The notes under the pieces: generated by a model
The model's input: the letters and a program-made list of their open reading frames with translations, nothing else
What the model was told of the DNA's origin: nothing
Database searches by the model: none
Shown: piece by piece, positions 22,841 to 34,083 of the stretch
Layout of the letters: each line of letters opens with the position of its first letter
Numbering within the stretch: position 1 is the stretch's first letter
Program-made: the position numbers and the translations under genes
NCBI GenBank assembly: GCA_028554795.2
Contig: CM068828.1
Location: 20,081,936 to 20,145,935 of the forward strand
Direction of reading: 5' to 3'
DNA length: 64,000 nt
Source of the DNA: Sinohyriopsis cumingii
Lineage: Eukaryota; Mollusca; Bivalvia; Unionida; Unionidae

Positions 22841-25600
22841 CAAAATTTTGCATACACATCACTCAAATTTTGAATACACTACTCTGAAATTTTATATACA
22901 TGGCACTCAGATTTTGAATACACAACACTCAAATTTTGCATACACAGCACTCAGATTTATACACAGCATTCAAATTTTGCATACAAAGCACACATTTTGC
23001 ATACACAACACTCAAATTTTGTATAGGCAACACTCAAATTTTGCATAGACAACACTCAAATTTTGTATACACAGCACTCAAATTTTGCATACACAATGCT
23101 CAAATTTTATATACACATCACTCAGATTTTGCCTACAAAACACTCAAATTTTGCATACACAACACTCAAATTTTGAATACACAGCACTCAAATTTTGAAT
23201 ACACTACACTCAAATATGTACACAGCACTCAAATTTTGCATACACAACACTCAAATTTTGCATACACAGCACTCAAATTTTGCATACACAACACTTAAAT
23301 TTTGCATACACAACACTCAGATTTTGAATACACAGCACTCAAATGATGCATACACAGCACTCAAATTTTGAATATACAACACTCAAATTTTGCATGCACA
23401 GCACTCAAATGTATACACAGCATTCAAATTTTGCATACACAGCACATTTTGCATACACAACACTCAAATTTTGCATACACTGCACTGAAATTTTGCATAC
23501 ACAGCACTCAAATTTATACACAGCATTCAGATTTTTTGCATATTCAGCACACATTTTGCATACACAACACTCAAATTTTGAATAGACAACACTCAAATTT
23601 TGCATAAACAGTACTCAAATTTTGCATACACGGCACTCAGATTTATACATAATGCTCAAATTTTGCATACACAGCATTCAAATTTATACATAGTGCTCAA
23701 ATTTTGCATACACAACACTTAAATTTTGCATGCACAGCACTCAAACTTTCCATACACAGCACTCAAATTTTGCATACACAACACAAATTTTGAGTAGATA
23801 GCACTCAAATTTTGCATACACAGCAAACAAATTTTGAATACACTACATGGAAATTTTACATACACTGCACTCAAATTTTGCATACACAAACAAAAATTTT
23901 CAACACACAATACTCAAATTTTGCATACACAGCACTCAGATTTATACACACCATTAAAATTTTGCATACACAGCACACATTTTGCATGCACAACACTCAA
24001 ATTTTGAATAGACAACACTCAAATTTTGCATAGACAGCACTCAAATTTTGCCTACACAGCACTCAAATTTTGAATACACTACACTCAAATTTTTACATAC
24101 ACGGCACTCAAATTTTGCCTACAAAACACTCAAATCTTGCATACACAGCAAATGTATACACAGCATTCAAATGTTGCATACACAGCACTCAAATTTTGCA
24201 TACACAACACTCAAATTTTGTATACACAGCACTCAGATTTTGAATACACAGCACTCATGTTGCATACACAGCACTCAAATTTTGAATACACTACACTCAA
24301 ATATTATGCACACAGCACTCAAATTTTGCATACATGGAACTCAAATTTTGCATACAAAATGCTCTAATTTTGCATATACAACACTCAAACTTTGCATACA
24401 CAGCACTTAAATTTTGAATACACTGCACTCAAATTTTACATACACGGCACTCAAATTTTTTGCATACATGGCACTCAGATGTTGGATACACATCACTCAA
24501 ATTTTGAATACACAACACTCAAATTTTATATACACAGCACTCAAATTTTGCATACACAACACTCAAATTTTGCACACAAAACACTCAAATTTTGCATACA
24601 CAGCACTCAAATTTTGCATACATGGCACTCAAATTTTGCATGCACAGAACTCAAATTTTTCATACACAGTACTCAAAATTTTCATCCAAAACACACAAAT
24701 TTTGCATATACACAAATTTTGCATACACAGCACTCAAATTTTTGCATACAAAGCACTCAAATTTTGCATACACAGCACTCAAATTTTTCATTCACAGAAC
24801 TCAAATTTGGCATACACAATACTCAAGTTTTGCATAGACGGCACTCAAATTTTGCATACACAACACTCAAATTTTGCATACACAGCACTCAAATGTTGGA
24901 TACACAGCACTCAAATTTTGAATACACAACACTCAAAATTTTGAATACACAACACTCAAATTTTGCATACACAACACTCAAATTTTGCACACAAAACACT
25001 CAAATTTTGCATACACGGCACTCAAATTTTGGATGCACAGAACTCAAATTTTGCATACACAATACTCAAATTTTGCATACAAAACACTCAAATTTTTGCA
25101 TACACAGCACTCAAATTTTGCATATACACTCAAATTTTGCATACACAGCACTCATATTTTGCATACACGGCACTCAAATTTTGCTTACACAATACTCAAG
25201 TTTTGCATACACAACACTCAAATTTTGCATATACACTCAAATTTTGCATACACAACACTCAAATTTTGCATACACAGCACTCAAATTTTTCATTCACAGA
25301 ACTCAGATTTTGCATACATGGAACTCAAATTTTGCATACAAAGCACTCAAATTTTGCATACACAGCACTCAAATTTTTCATTCACAGAACTCAGATTTTG
25401 CATACATGGAACTCAAATTTTGCATACAAAGCACTCAAATTTTGCAGTCACAACACTCAAATTTTGCAGTCACAACACTCAAATTTTGCATACACATCAC
25501 TCAAATTTTGCATACACATCACTCAAATTTTGCATACACATCAAATATTGCATACACAACACTCACATTGTTCATATACTCTTACTGTTCATACAGTATG
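22841..25600. repeat. 22-bp minisatellite, about 125 copies
   Basis: The unit is ACTCAAATTTTGCATACACA plus GC or AC, with many variants (GAATAC, TATAC, GGATAC). The long open frames across it on both strands are repeat artefacts. It starts at the target-site duplication of the preceding SINE and ends 300 bp before the last ZNHIT1 exon. Confidence 0.96.
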
Positions 25601-25902
25601 TTTCAAACACCGATTTTTCACACTAATTTTTCATACTCATTTTTCATGTTCTGTTTCATATACTCTTAATTTTTCATATATTTTGATTTTCACTATTTTT
25701 CATACACCATCAATCATTACAAATTACTTATTACAAATTACTATTATTATTTGTCTTTGATTTTGGTTTAGAGAACTTTTCTTTTGTTTGTATTTTAGGA
25801 TGCCTAAAAAAACGAAATTGCAGTCAAAATTGTGTTTTATAATCTATTTTTTTAAATCAGGAAGTAGTCACAAAATAATTTCATGTTTCATATTCATTTC
25901 AG

Positions 25903-25924
25903 ATGCTTGAAGTGGACAGCCTAG
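25903..25924 (+). CDS. ZNHIT1: ZNHIT1, last coding exon
   Basis: The acceptor ATTCATTTCAG ends at 25902. The first base completes the split Arg codon, and then CLKWTA and a TAG stop follow, matching the CLKW ending of the family, whose cysteine is the last zinc ligand. The coding part is only 22 bp. The exon is accepted because its phase fits the previous donor and its peptide matches the conserved C-terminus. Confidence 0.9.
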
Positions 25925-27108
25925 AAACCAGTTCACCCTATTGCAAATCACTTCGACGAAATTGTTTTGCAACAAATAACTGTCCAGGATAAAATTTAAA
26001 AATTCTATGGATTAAAGCAAATTCCTGTTGAGAAATGCAATCCATGAGTTATGCCTAATTCTTGTGGTGTTAATGGTGATGCCTGACTGGTGTGGGGGCA
26101 TTAAGACACAGCCTGTCTGAAACAGTTCAGTAGTGTGGAGTAGATTGTTAGACACATCTACAGGGTCAGCCTGTAATTCAACAGTTTTACTGGAGGAGAA
26201 AATCCTGATCTGTCCACACACAGAAACTATTCAGGAGAAAGGAAGTCGTGATGGATCAGACAATAAACTAAATCTCTGATTACAGTGAACTGTGTCATGA
26301 AAAATTATCTACCTGCAAGAAAATAAATGACTTTGTGAAAATCTTTGATAATTTTTTAGTGTCAAGCCTGTCCCATGATCTACTTGATTTCAGTGTCAGA
26401 CATGTCTCACAGTTCACAAGGTTTCATTGTCAGGCCTGTCCCATGATCTATAATGTTTCAGTGCAAGACTCATATTTTTTACATTTCCACATGATTGATC
26501 TGTTCATGCTGTATTTCAGTCTCACATAGTTGATCTGTTCATGCTGTAATTCAGTCTCACATGGTTGATCAGTTCATGCTGTATTTCAATCTCGCATGGC
26601 TGATCTGTTCATGCTGTTTTTCAGTATCACATGGCTGATCTCAGTTTGTTTAGTATTGTATTTACACTGTAAAGCTAAAAATATTTTTAAAGTGCACAAA
26701 GATGGGGTCTATAGTAAATACAAAACTGTATTAGTGTTTTGTATTTCATTTATACTGTAAAACTAAATATATTTTTAAAGTGCAAAAAGAGGGTGTTGTA
26801 GTAAATACATTACCATATCAGTGTTTTGTATCTCATTTACAATGCAGTTTTAAATATCTTTAAAGCACAAAAAGAGGGGGTCTGTGATAAGACAAAACCC
26901 TATTAGTGTTTTAGATTTCATTTACACTGAAAAGCTAAACATATTAATAAAGTACAAAAATAAAGGAATCTGACCTACAACCTGGCTCTTAAATTGTGTC
27001 TTAGTTACTAATTCATACCCTTTACATCAGAAGTGGTCAGTGTTATTATTGTGTTCAGCTTTTAATTTGGGTGGATTTATTTATTCAAATTATTCACTGG
27101 AATTTCAA
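25925..27108 (+). other. ZNHIT1 3' region with tandem repeats
   Basis: Probable 3' UTR and downstream flank. Candidate polyadenylation signals are AATAAA at about 26265 and 26323. Two small tandem repeats follow: units with CACATGGTTGATCTGTTCAT (about 26340-26650) and ~90-bp units with TAGTGTTTTGTATTTCATTT (about 26650-26960). Confidence 0.6.
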
Positions 27109-27113
27109 AGTGA

Positions 27114-27333
27114 AGCAGCAGGGAGGGCGAACAGACCAATGGTCGAAAAACGTCCAAATGTCGAAAATAAACCTTCCTACAAACGATCGACACTTTTACT
27201 GAGAAAATCTCTCCAGAATTTTTCTAATTAATATTACTCCATTGTCGTTGGTGATTTTTTTCTAGTTTATTATGCACGCCCTTTACGCAATTACGTCTTA
27301 ATTGAGGTCGCACCCTTCCTGCTGCTGTTAATT
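27114..27333 (+). repeat. Left terminal inverted repeat
   Basis: About 220 bp matching the reverse complement of 43037-43293 with scattered substitutions. Compared with the right copy it lacks about 37 bp of AT-rich sequence after ACGATC (near 27188). Its inner end, CCCTTCCTGCTGCTG, is an inverted copy of its own outer end, so each terminal repeat is itself bracketed by short inverted repeats. Confidence 0.95.
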
Positions 27334-27355
27334 AAAAAATTGTTATGTCAAAATA

Positions 27356-28486
27356 ATGGTCCATCCAGAATCTCACACAGCTAGATTAGCCCGAGAGAGA
27401 CTAGAAGCAATTAAGAAATTTCTCCCTGTTAGAGACTCATTTAGAGAAAACTTACGAGCGCAGCAGGAAACACGAGCTGAATTTGCAGAAGGCGCAGAAC
27501 AGTTATTTAAACCCGTCACAAAAGTTACTGAAGGACTTGTTCCATCAGTTAAACAAACTTAAAAAATAGCAGCAAGAGCTAAGAAAATAAAAGAAATTTT
27601 ACGGGCTCTTCCAACTGACATAGCTGCAGTTCAGCCTCCACCCATCAGTGAAGAAATACTCAAAGGTATTGGTAAAATTCGTGCTGAAATAGGTGATATA
27701 AAAGATCGTGTACCAGAAACAGAAACAGAGCAAGCAAGGGCTAAGGTTGGTGCAAACAATAAATTTACCAAAGAAAGTATTAATTTAATAAAGAAAATTG
27801 AAAATGTAGATAAATTAGCTGAATTTATCGAAATATTTTATGATCAGCGAGAAAGACTTTTAAAATCCGAGTATGTTGATGATGCTATAGGTCGTGATAA
27901 CTGGTGAAAATGGATATTTCATATACACTATGATCTTGATCAAGCTAAAACCCATGATCTTAGATATATTGCGTTATTAGATGCAATAGATAGATTTTAT
28001 ACACGAGTGTAACAATCACAAACTCCACCACCGCAGCAACAAAGGAAACAACAACCTCCTCCACAACAGAAAAAACAATCTCCTTTATCACAGCAAAAAC
28101 CACAAACTCCACCACTGCAGCAACAAAGGAAACAACAACCTCCTCTATCACAGCAAAAATCACAAACTCCACCACTGCAGCAACAAAGGAAACAACAACC
28201 TCCTCCACAACAGAAAAAACAACCTCCTTGACCACAATCTCCAGAAGAAGAATTTCACGATGCACCAGGTGCTGCTGGTAGTGGTTTTGGAGGTAATATT
28301 ATTTGTCCTGACAATATCCTCAATGATGTGTCACGATTAGAAGTTCTCATAGGAGGAATACGTGCCGGAAATAACTCACCAGAAATAATTAATGAAGCAG
28401 CTGATATTTGCCAGCGATTGTTTCGCGGCAGCATCATGGATATCGGCGTTTACCGGGAACTTACCGATGAACTCGTTGATGACTAA
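27356..28486 (+). pseudogene. Polinton unknown Q/P-rich gene, interrupted by four stops
   Basis: One long reading frame runs from an ATG 22 bp inside the left terminal repeat to a TAA at 28484. In-frame stops lie at 27560 (TAA), 27905 (TGA), 28010 (TAA) and 28229 (TGA). Segments on both sides of each stop look like one protein: a charged helical N-terminus, a middle with alternating Glu/Lys, three tandem ~60-bp repeats encoding Gln/Pro/Lys-rich sequence (about 28013-28230), and a C-terminal acidic domain of about 85 residues. Every stop is one C-to-T change from CAA or CGA. I do not recognise the family. Its place before the capsid genes suggests a virion structural or scaffold role, which is inference. 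Confidence 0.65.
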
Positions 28487-28522
28487 AGTCACCGCAATTA
28501 GATAAATGGTAAATAAGATAAG

Positions 28523-28798
28523 ATGATCATACATAATAATTATCGTAGACCTGTAATGGTCAGAGTAGTAAACTCACGACTACCAGTCTATGGAGCAATT
28601 TACGGAGATGGACTTGGTGATGTTATTCAGGGATTATTTAGAAGATTAGCCCCAAAAGTAGCACCTGTTGCAAAATAATTATCGATGAAGTCTATCAATG
28701 TTGTTCATGAAAAAGCTCCTGGTGCAATTATCAATGTTGCTGGTAAGGCGTTCTCGGCGATCAAAGATAGACTAGCACGATTAATACGACGAAAATGA
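28523..28798 (+). pseudogene. Polinton small basic core-like protein, one internal stop
   Basis: The frame starts with ATG at 28523, has a TAA at 28676, and continues in the same frame to a TGA at 28796. The first part is rich in Arg with a Gly-rich hydrophobic stretch (VYGAIYGDGLGDVIQGLF). The second part ends in the basic tail ARLIRRK. The layout of a small Arg-rich protein with an amphipathic Gly/Leu segment resembles the adenovirus-like core/pX type proteins seen in Polinton-like elements. That assignment is by character only. It could also be two very small genes, since an ATG lies at 28685. Confidence 0.5.
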
Positions 28799-28828
28799 CA
28801 ACCAGTAAAATTACCAAGTACTTAAGTG

Positions 28829-28994
28829 ATGCCCGCAGATGTCAGTAAAATAATAAATCAAACTGCAAATAAAAAACTAGCAGATCAGGGACTCGGTGAA
28901 TCGGAAAATAATATCTCAAGTTTAATATCCGGAAGTGGAACTTCCCAAAGTAAAATTTCCCGAACACGGTAATCAACGTGTTAGACGAAAATAA
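28829..28994 (+). pseudogene. Polinton small protein of unknown function
   Basis: The ATG at 28829 opens a 47-codon frame rich in Ser, Gly and Asn, ending at a TAA (28970). The overlapping +1 frame continues with a basic tail ending RVRRK and a stop at 28992, so a frameshift near 28950 is possible. It lies directly before the major capsid gene. No family recognised. Confidence 0.35.
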
Positions 28995-29004
28995 TTACAA
29001 TAAA

Positions 29005-30251
29005 ATGTTCAAGCGCATGTCCAACACAGCATTTGACATGGAAGAATTGAACTACAAGTTCATGATACAAGTAGATACTTTCTATCCGCTGAGGCTTTTA
29101 TTGAGGTAGAAGGTACAATTGTAAAAACGGATGATACTAATTACGGAGATGCAGTAAAAGTTGGTTTTGTCAACAACAGGATCATGGCATTGTTTGATAG
29201 CACCACATATATGATTGATGGAAAAAATATTGAATCGATTCAGAAAGATGTCGGCGTTGCTACAACAATAATAGGATTAGCAAGATATTCTGATGATTAT
29301 ACAAGATCAGCAGGTACCACGATGATGTTTGTAAAAGATAATACTGGTCACCCTGAAAGTGATGCGTATAATATAAGACGACCAAGAAATTTTGCCGGAA
29401 ACACTGATGCTGATGTGACTCCACTAGTTCATGGTGCTAACCCAAATTTCAACTTGAGATTTGCAATGCGTAAAAATATGTTGCTAGGAGCCAATAGAAG
29501 TTTTTCATGTACAATTCCACTGTCGCATATTTTGGGATTTTGTAGGAATGTTAGAAAAGTTATTTTTGGAGCTAGACACACGGTTGTTTTTGTAAGAAAG
29601 GGTGATGATAATGATGCTCTGTGGAGACCTGCTGGTGATGCTGGTAAAGTAGTATTAACAAAATGTTCCTTGTGGATGCCGGTAATGACTCCAACGATCG
29701 TAGAAGAACAAAAATTGCTTTCTTTCATGACACTGGTGGTAAATCCCTGTTGTCGTGGTTGACAACAAGCACGGATAGTATACAAAGTAACATTAACAAT
29801 CAGTTTACATGGCATATAGCATCACAGCAAGGTGTTTCTGCACCACGGCATATTTTTATTGCATTTCAGAACTATGATCGATTAAACTCACAAACTCACT
29901 CTCATATTGATATTTGACCAACTAGGTATCACAGATATTTCTTTACGGATAAACGGACAACAAGAACCAACAGAAAATTTACAACTTAATTATGAACAAA
30001 ATCATATAGGACGTGTATATCATCGTTTGATGTCATTCATGGGATGTGATCAAAATGTGGATACTGGTTTGCAAATATCACAACATGATTTCAGAACTTT
30101 GTATCCTATCTATTATTCTTCGCTGGAGCATCTTGATCTATCAAAACAATCTGTCATTGATATACATCTTAAAGCAAAATTAAATACAGGTGGTGCTAAT
30201 TATAGAGTAATCACGGTCATACTCAGCAATAAAGCCATGTTACTTGAATGA
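29005..30251 (+). pseudogene. Polinton major capsid protein (double jelly-roll), frameshifted
   Basis: About 405 codons of a double jelly-roll major capsid protein that would build the icosahedral shell. The N-terminal strand region reads in the frame open from 29037 (ELQVHDTSRYFLSAEAFIEV) and stays open to 29762. The frame then changes near 29715-29735 and again near 29905. After the last change the C-terminal jelly-roll is clear: IFDQLGITDISLRING, ENLQLNYE, then a DLSKQ segment near 30143 and LKAKLNTGGANYRVI just before the stop. The ATG at 29005 is in a different frame from the body, so the start is either shifted or lost. It is followed by the pVI-like gene and the protease, the usual Polinton morphogenesis cluster. 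Confidence 0.85.
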
Positions 30252-30316
30252 GAGTCATTGATGCACCAGTGTAAAATCTTTAATCGTGTTATTTAGAAAA
30301 ATATATTTATCATAAA

Positions 30317-30768
30317 ATGTCGTACAGTCATGTTAATGTTGCTCTGACTCCTGGTCAGGTAAAAAAATTACAATAAAAAAATGCCAAAAAATGCGGAACA
30401 AAAATATCACTAAAGCAAGATCAGATTTCTAGTGGCGGTCCAAAAAAATTTCGATGACAAATAACCAGATTAAACATCTCAATAAAGTGCTGGAATAAAA
30501 AACCGGAGTTCAATTTCATCTTTCTCCGAGCACCATCAAGGACATGGTTAAAACAGGTGGAATTTTTCCACTTCTTGCGGCCATTCCGGCATTAATAGCT
30601 GCTGCTGCTCCAGCCGTAGCAAAAGCGGCTGCGTTAGGTGCTGTTGGAACCACTGCTGCAATGGCTTTAACAAAAGCAACAGGAAAGGGATACAAAAAAA
30701 AGGGACGCGCCCAAAGATTACCAGGATTTCATTGGGGAAGAGGTCTGAGGCTTCCAGGAACACGTTAG
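30317..30768 (+). pseudogene. Polinton pVI/pX-like membrane-active protein, broken
   Basis: The start region reads VALTPGQVKKLQ and is followed by a TAA (30374). The frame changes near 30452, a second TAA lies at 30496, and the frame is then open to 30768. The last part has a Gly-Gly-hydrophobic Ala-rich segment (GGIFPLLAAIPALIAAAAP) followed by a Lys/Arg-rich tail. The combination of repeated short helix modules, a hydrophobic Ala-rich helix and a basic C-terminus is typical of the pVI/pX-like virion protein found beside the protease in Polintons and adintoviruses. Its end overlaps the protease frame by more than 200 bp in another frame. Confidence 0.65.
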
Positions 30769-31193
30769 ACGTTCCAGCATCAAATTTTGATTTACTTAAT
30801 GCTGTTAAACAACTAAAAAGATTTGCCTTTACAGGTGTTTTCATGCGAGATCAATTACCAAAACAACCGAACGAACTCGAAACGGGTATTATTAATCTCG
30901 ACTCGAATTCAGGACCCAGTACTCACTGGGTATCATACACAATTGATCCACGTGGAATTATTTATTTCAATTCATACGGGTTAGCTCCACCCATTGAATT
31001 TATCAAGTATGTCGAGCCACTTCATAAAAAAGTTTGGTATTCAACGCTACCAACACAAACAATGACAGATCCGCCATTATGCGGCCATGAAGCAATTAAT
31101 GTACTTAACGCCATATCAAAATCATCCAAACCGCCACATAAAGGTGTCCATGATTATACGAGTAACCGCTTCATTGCGCGCAAAGTGTTTTAA
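30732..31193 (+). CDS. Polinton adenain-like cysteine protease (C5-type)
   Basis: Maturation protease of the adenain family that would cleave capsid precursors. Visible active-site regions are STHWVSY with the catalytic His, YFNSYG where most relatives have an acidic residue before the Ser, and PPLCGHEAI with the catalytic Cys. The N-terminal block FAFTGVFMRDQLPKQP and GIINLD is also typical. The frame is open from 30552 but contains no ATG before the one at 30843, which lies inside the conserved N-terminus. The TTG at 30732 is taken only as a marker of the likely region. The true start may be lost or supplied by splicing. The open frame itself is uninterrupted. Confidence 0.85.
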   Translation: MGKRSEASRNTLDVPASNFDLLNAVKQLKRFAFTGVFMRDQLPKQPNELETGIINLDSNSGPSTHWVSYTIDPRGIIYFNSYGLAPPIEFIKYVEPLHKKVWYSTLPTQTMTDPPLCGHEAINVLNAISKSSKPPHKGVHDYTSNRFIARKVF

Positions 31194-31214
31194 ACAGATC
31201 AAGGATCTTATATA

Positions 31215-32245
31215 ATGGTTGATATTTACGGAAGATCTTCCTCTACATGTAAGAAAAGTAAGAAAAAATCGGATGACATCGATTTGTCAAAGTACGCGAC
31301 TAAAGATGAACTCACTGATATTATGAACCTGGCTGGAGTTGACCGAGATGAAGTTGTTGTTTTTCAGGACCGATACGTTGTTTTAAAAACGAGTAACATC
31401 AAATAAAATGATATAGTTCGACGAGTACTCGGTGCGGTCACGGATAACATCCCTGTGTTTACTGACAGCGGAAAAATCAGGGATTCAAGTATATCATTTA
31501 CAACCATCAGAGATGAAATTGCAAGAAGCGTTGCTAATCGTTTAAGAAACACTGGCGACACAATGACAGGAGAACTCAGAATGAACGGGAATAAGATAGT
31601 AGTGTTGAGGGATCCAACATCCGACGAAGATGCCGCGACGAAGAAATACGTCGACACCAACTATAACACCATAGATGGTAAATTATCCACATTGCGGGCC
31701 GAGTATGATGTTCACGTAAACGCGTTCACAAATCTCCGTAGAAATTTTAGAAAAATTAACGAAACCGCAGAGGAATTTTTTGGTACTCCGCCCACCGCTG
31801 ATATAAAACAATCTGATATCAAAACTAACATCGACACGATCAAACGAACACTCGAAGACATGGTAGCGGGAATTCCTGAGATCGTTAACAAAATTAGTTT
31901 GATTAAAATTCCACCTGGAATAACTCCCGGTATATTACCAACATCGTATACACGGTATCATCTGGATTCGCAACATGGTCAGAGAAAAATAAAACTATTA
32001 AATATACCGCAACAGTCACTGGCGTGTACAGGCTATCTGTGTTCAGTGCTGCAAAATTTGAGAGATTTACAAAGTATCTATGGCGACATTCCACCGGTAG
32101 GTTTTCCGTGGTTGTGTCTGTTGTGTTAAATAAAGGAACCGAAGAAGAATTTATGCTGGAAGCAGCTGATAAGACATTAAACGCAACATCTTACTGGTGG
32201 TGTTTGGAATTTGTAGCTGAAACACCTCAATTATTTACTGCATAA
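31215..32245 (+). pseudogene. Polinton fibre/tail-like protein, one stop and one frameshift
   Basis: The frame from the ATG at 31215 has a TAA at 31404 and continues open in the same frame, then shifts near 31970 and ends at 32245. The middle has the pattern GDTMTGELRMNGNKIVVL then RDPTSDEDAATKKYVD, which is characteristic of phage-tail and Polinton fibre-like proteins. A coiled-coil-like segment follows, then a beta-rich head ending in WWCLEFVAET. The likely role is a receptor-binding or surface spike. It follows the protease by 21 bp. Interruption by a single C-to-T type stop and one indel marks it as decayed. Confidence 0.72.
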
Positions 32246-32251
32246 AATATA

Positions 32252-32765
32252 ATGAGTACCTCAATTGACGATGCATCTCAATACAGGTACAATCAAGCGC
32301 GTGAATGGCAAGTAAAATTAAAAGATATCATCGAACAATATACAGAGGAGATATGTGATTGTTTATTCAGTATCCGCTGTTGTTGCTGGAACAGGTGTTA
32401 TATTGTCAACAATGACAATGATGGCACCAGTAGCCGTGACAATCTGTATTTCAACAGCAAGAACTATTGCAGGTGTTCTTAATGTCGTTGCAAAAAAAAT
32501 ATGCACCTGCATGAATGAAAAATTATCCGATTACATAATAAAATTACACACAGCGACGGTCGCATACTCGAAGTTATCTTCGTTGTTATCAGCAAGCCTC
32601 AGCGATGGAATAATTTCTGATTTCGAGTTTTCAGAAATGATTAAAATATATAACAGTGCTGTTAAAGATACGAGTATTAATAATGACATCACAGGAGCTA
32701 CTTCAACAGATCGTGACAAACACAGCTCCATAAAAAACAACAATGATCTCGATGAGCTCGACTAA
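32252..32765 (+). pseudogene. Polinton membrane-segment protein, frameshifted
   Basis: It begins six bases after the fibre stop. The frame from the ATG at 32252 encodes a helical N-terminus and shifts near 32345 to the frame ending at 32765. The second part has two hydrophobic stretches rich in Ala, Val, Ile and Thr (VYSVSAVVAGTGVILSTMTM and the next 20 residues) followed by a helical region with DGIISDFEFSEMIKIYN. Proteins with this double hydrophobic plus helical plan recur in Polintons of aquatic animals next to structural genes. Its function is not known. The end overlaps the start of the penton gene by 23 bp. Confidence 0.6.
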
Positions 32766-34083
32766 TCCTGAATTTAGTGTTAATTTTCCAACTGCGATTC
32801 GCGCAAATGAAATCGCGTTAGCGCAATTACGAGTATATTATAGTTGGCCAAATATCAGATTGAAATCATTTAATGGAACACCAGCAAATAATTCGCTTGT
32901 ATTTGGTAATAAAAACTCGCCCGATGGAACACCTGATTGGGTCGTTGTTGGAATACCAACTGGCAGTTATGAGGTCGAGGAAATCAACGACGAATTTCAA
33001 CGTAGAATAAAATCAATAACAGGAAAAGAATCAAAAATATCAATTAACGTTCATGAGCCAACTTTATCAGCAATTATTGAAATACATTCACCTGATTACG
33101 CCGTTGATATTTATCAATCATCGATAAGATCCGTACTAGGTTGGCCTGAAATTCCTCCACCTGAAAAACCAATACCACCAGAACCGAAAAAGTCTGATTA
33201 TGTCACGGATAGGCAATCATATCATGAAATTACCCCATCATACAAACAACATCTACTTGATGTAAAAGACGCAATATTTGATTACTCAATTTTATTCGAC
33301 GGTGAAGGTGATGTATCCTGGTTTTTTAAAATTGAAAAAAATATAAGGGGGGGGGAGGGCGGGTTATGTTCTTCGCCTAACTGATATCATTAAATATTTT
33401 GAGGAAATCAACCGAGAATACAAAACACAACTAGAGCGACTACGGCAATATTTCCAAGAATGTATCTTTGATGCAACGAGTTCATGTAGAGAAATAATTG
33501 GTCGCGTGGAGGTATTAAATCAGTTTGTATCTGACATGGAATATATCAACCAGCGAGTAATCCAGGCAACAATTAATAACACCGGTGAGGACAAACAAGA
33601 TTTTTTAAATAAATATTCGATAAAAGAAGCTGATCTACCGAATTTTAAATTTCCCGGGTACAATGCAGATGAGTTAAAAAAAATCCCTCAATGATCTTAT
33701 CAACGAAAACTTTCATGAAATTGTTGAGGCATGGAGAAAGATGATACAACAATGACCGACAAGGAGGCGGTAGACATATTTCACCAGGAATCGTTAATAT
33801 AACATCAACGATCGCAGTCAATCTTGTTTGTGACGTAGTCGATGGTAGCTATCAAATCGATCTTGGAAAGTCAAATCAGGCTCAACAAGGATATATTTTA
33901 TACACGTTCACACCACAAGTATCTCCTGGGAGTTTGATCGTGCAAGAGCCAACCAATCCTGTTTATCTACGTACACATAATCAGTATTTGTCACGAATCA
34001 ATTTCAAACTCACCGACCACATAGGACGATTAATTGACCTGCGTGGGGAGGAATTAGTTGTGAATCTACATGTGAAATCTTAA
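32743..34083 (+). pseudogene. Polinton minor capsid (penton) protein with a large internal insertion, frameshifted
   Basis: The N-terminal single jelly-roll half is clear: IRANEIALAQLRVYYSWPNI, IPTGSYEVEEINDEFQRRI and SIRSVLGWPE. The C-terminal half lies about 230 codons later, in 33763-34083: HISPGIVNITSTIAVNLV, FTPQVSPGSLIV and GRLIDLRGEELVVNLHVK. Between them is a Pro-rich linker and a long helical, coiled-coil-like stretch (about 33365-33735), which I do not know from ordinary Polinton pentons. The reading frame changes at a G9 run (33347-33355), at an A run near 33676-33683, and near 33735-33760. The penton would occupy the fivefold vertices. Confidence 0.75.

Noticed and set aside
22791..25760. 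Frames up to 425 codons over the 22-bp satellite
   Set aside because: Three frames are simultaneously open, with the same peptide repeated in register shifts. There is no start context, domain or conservation.
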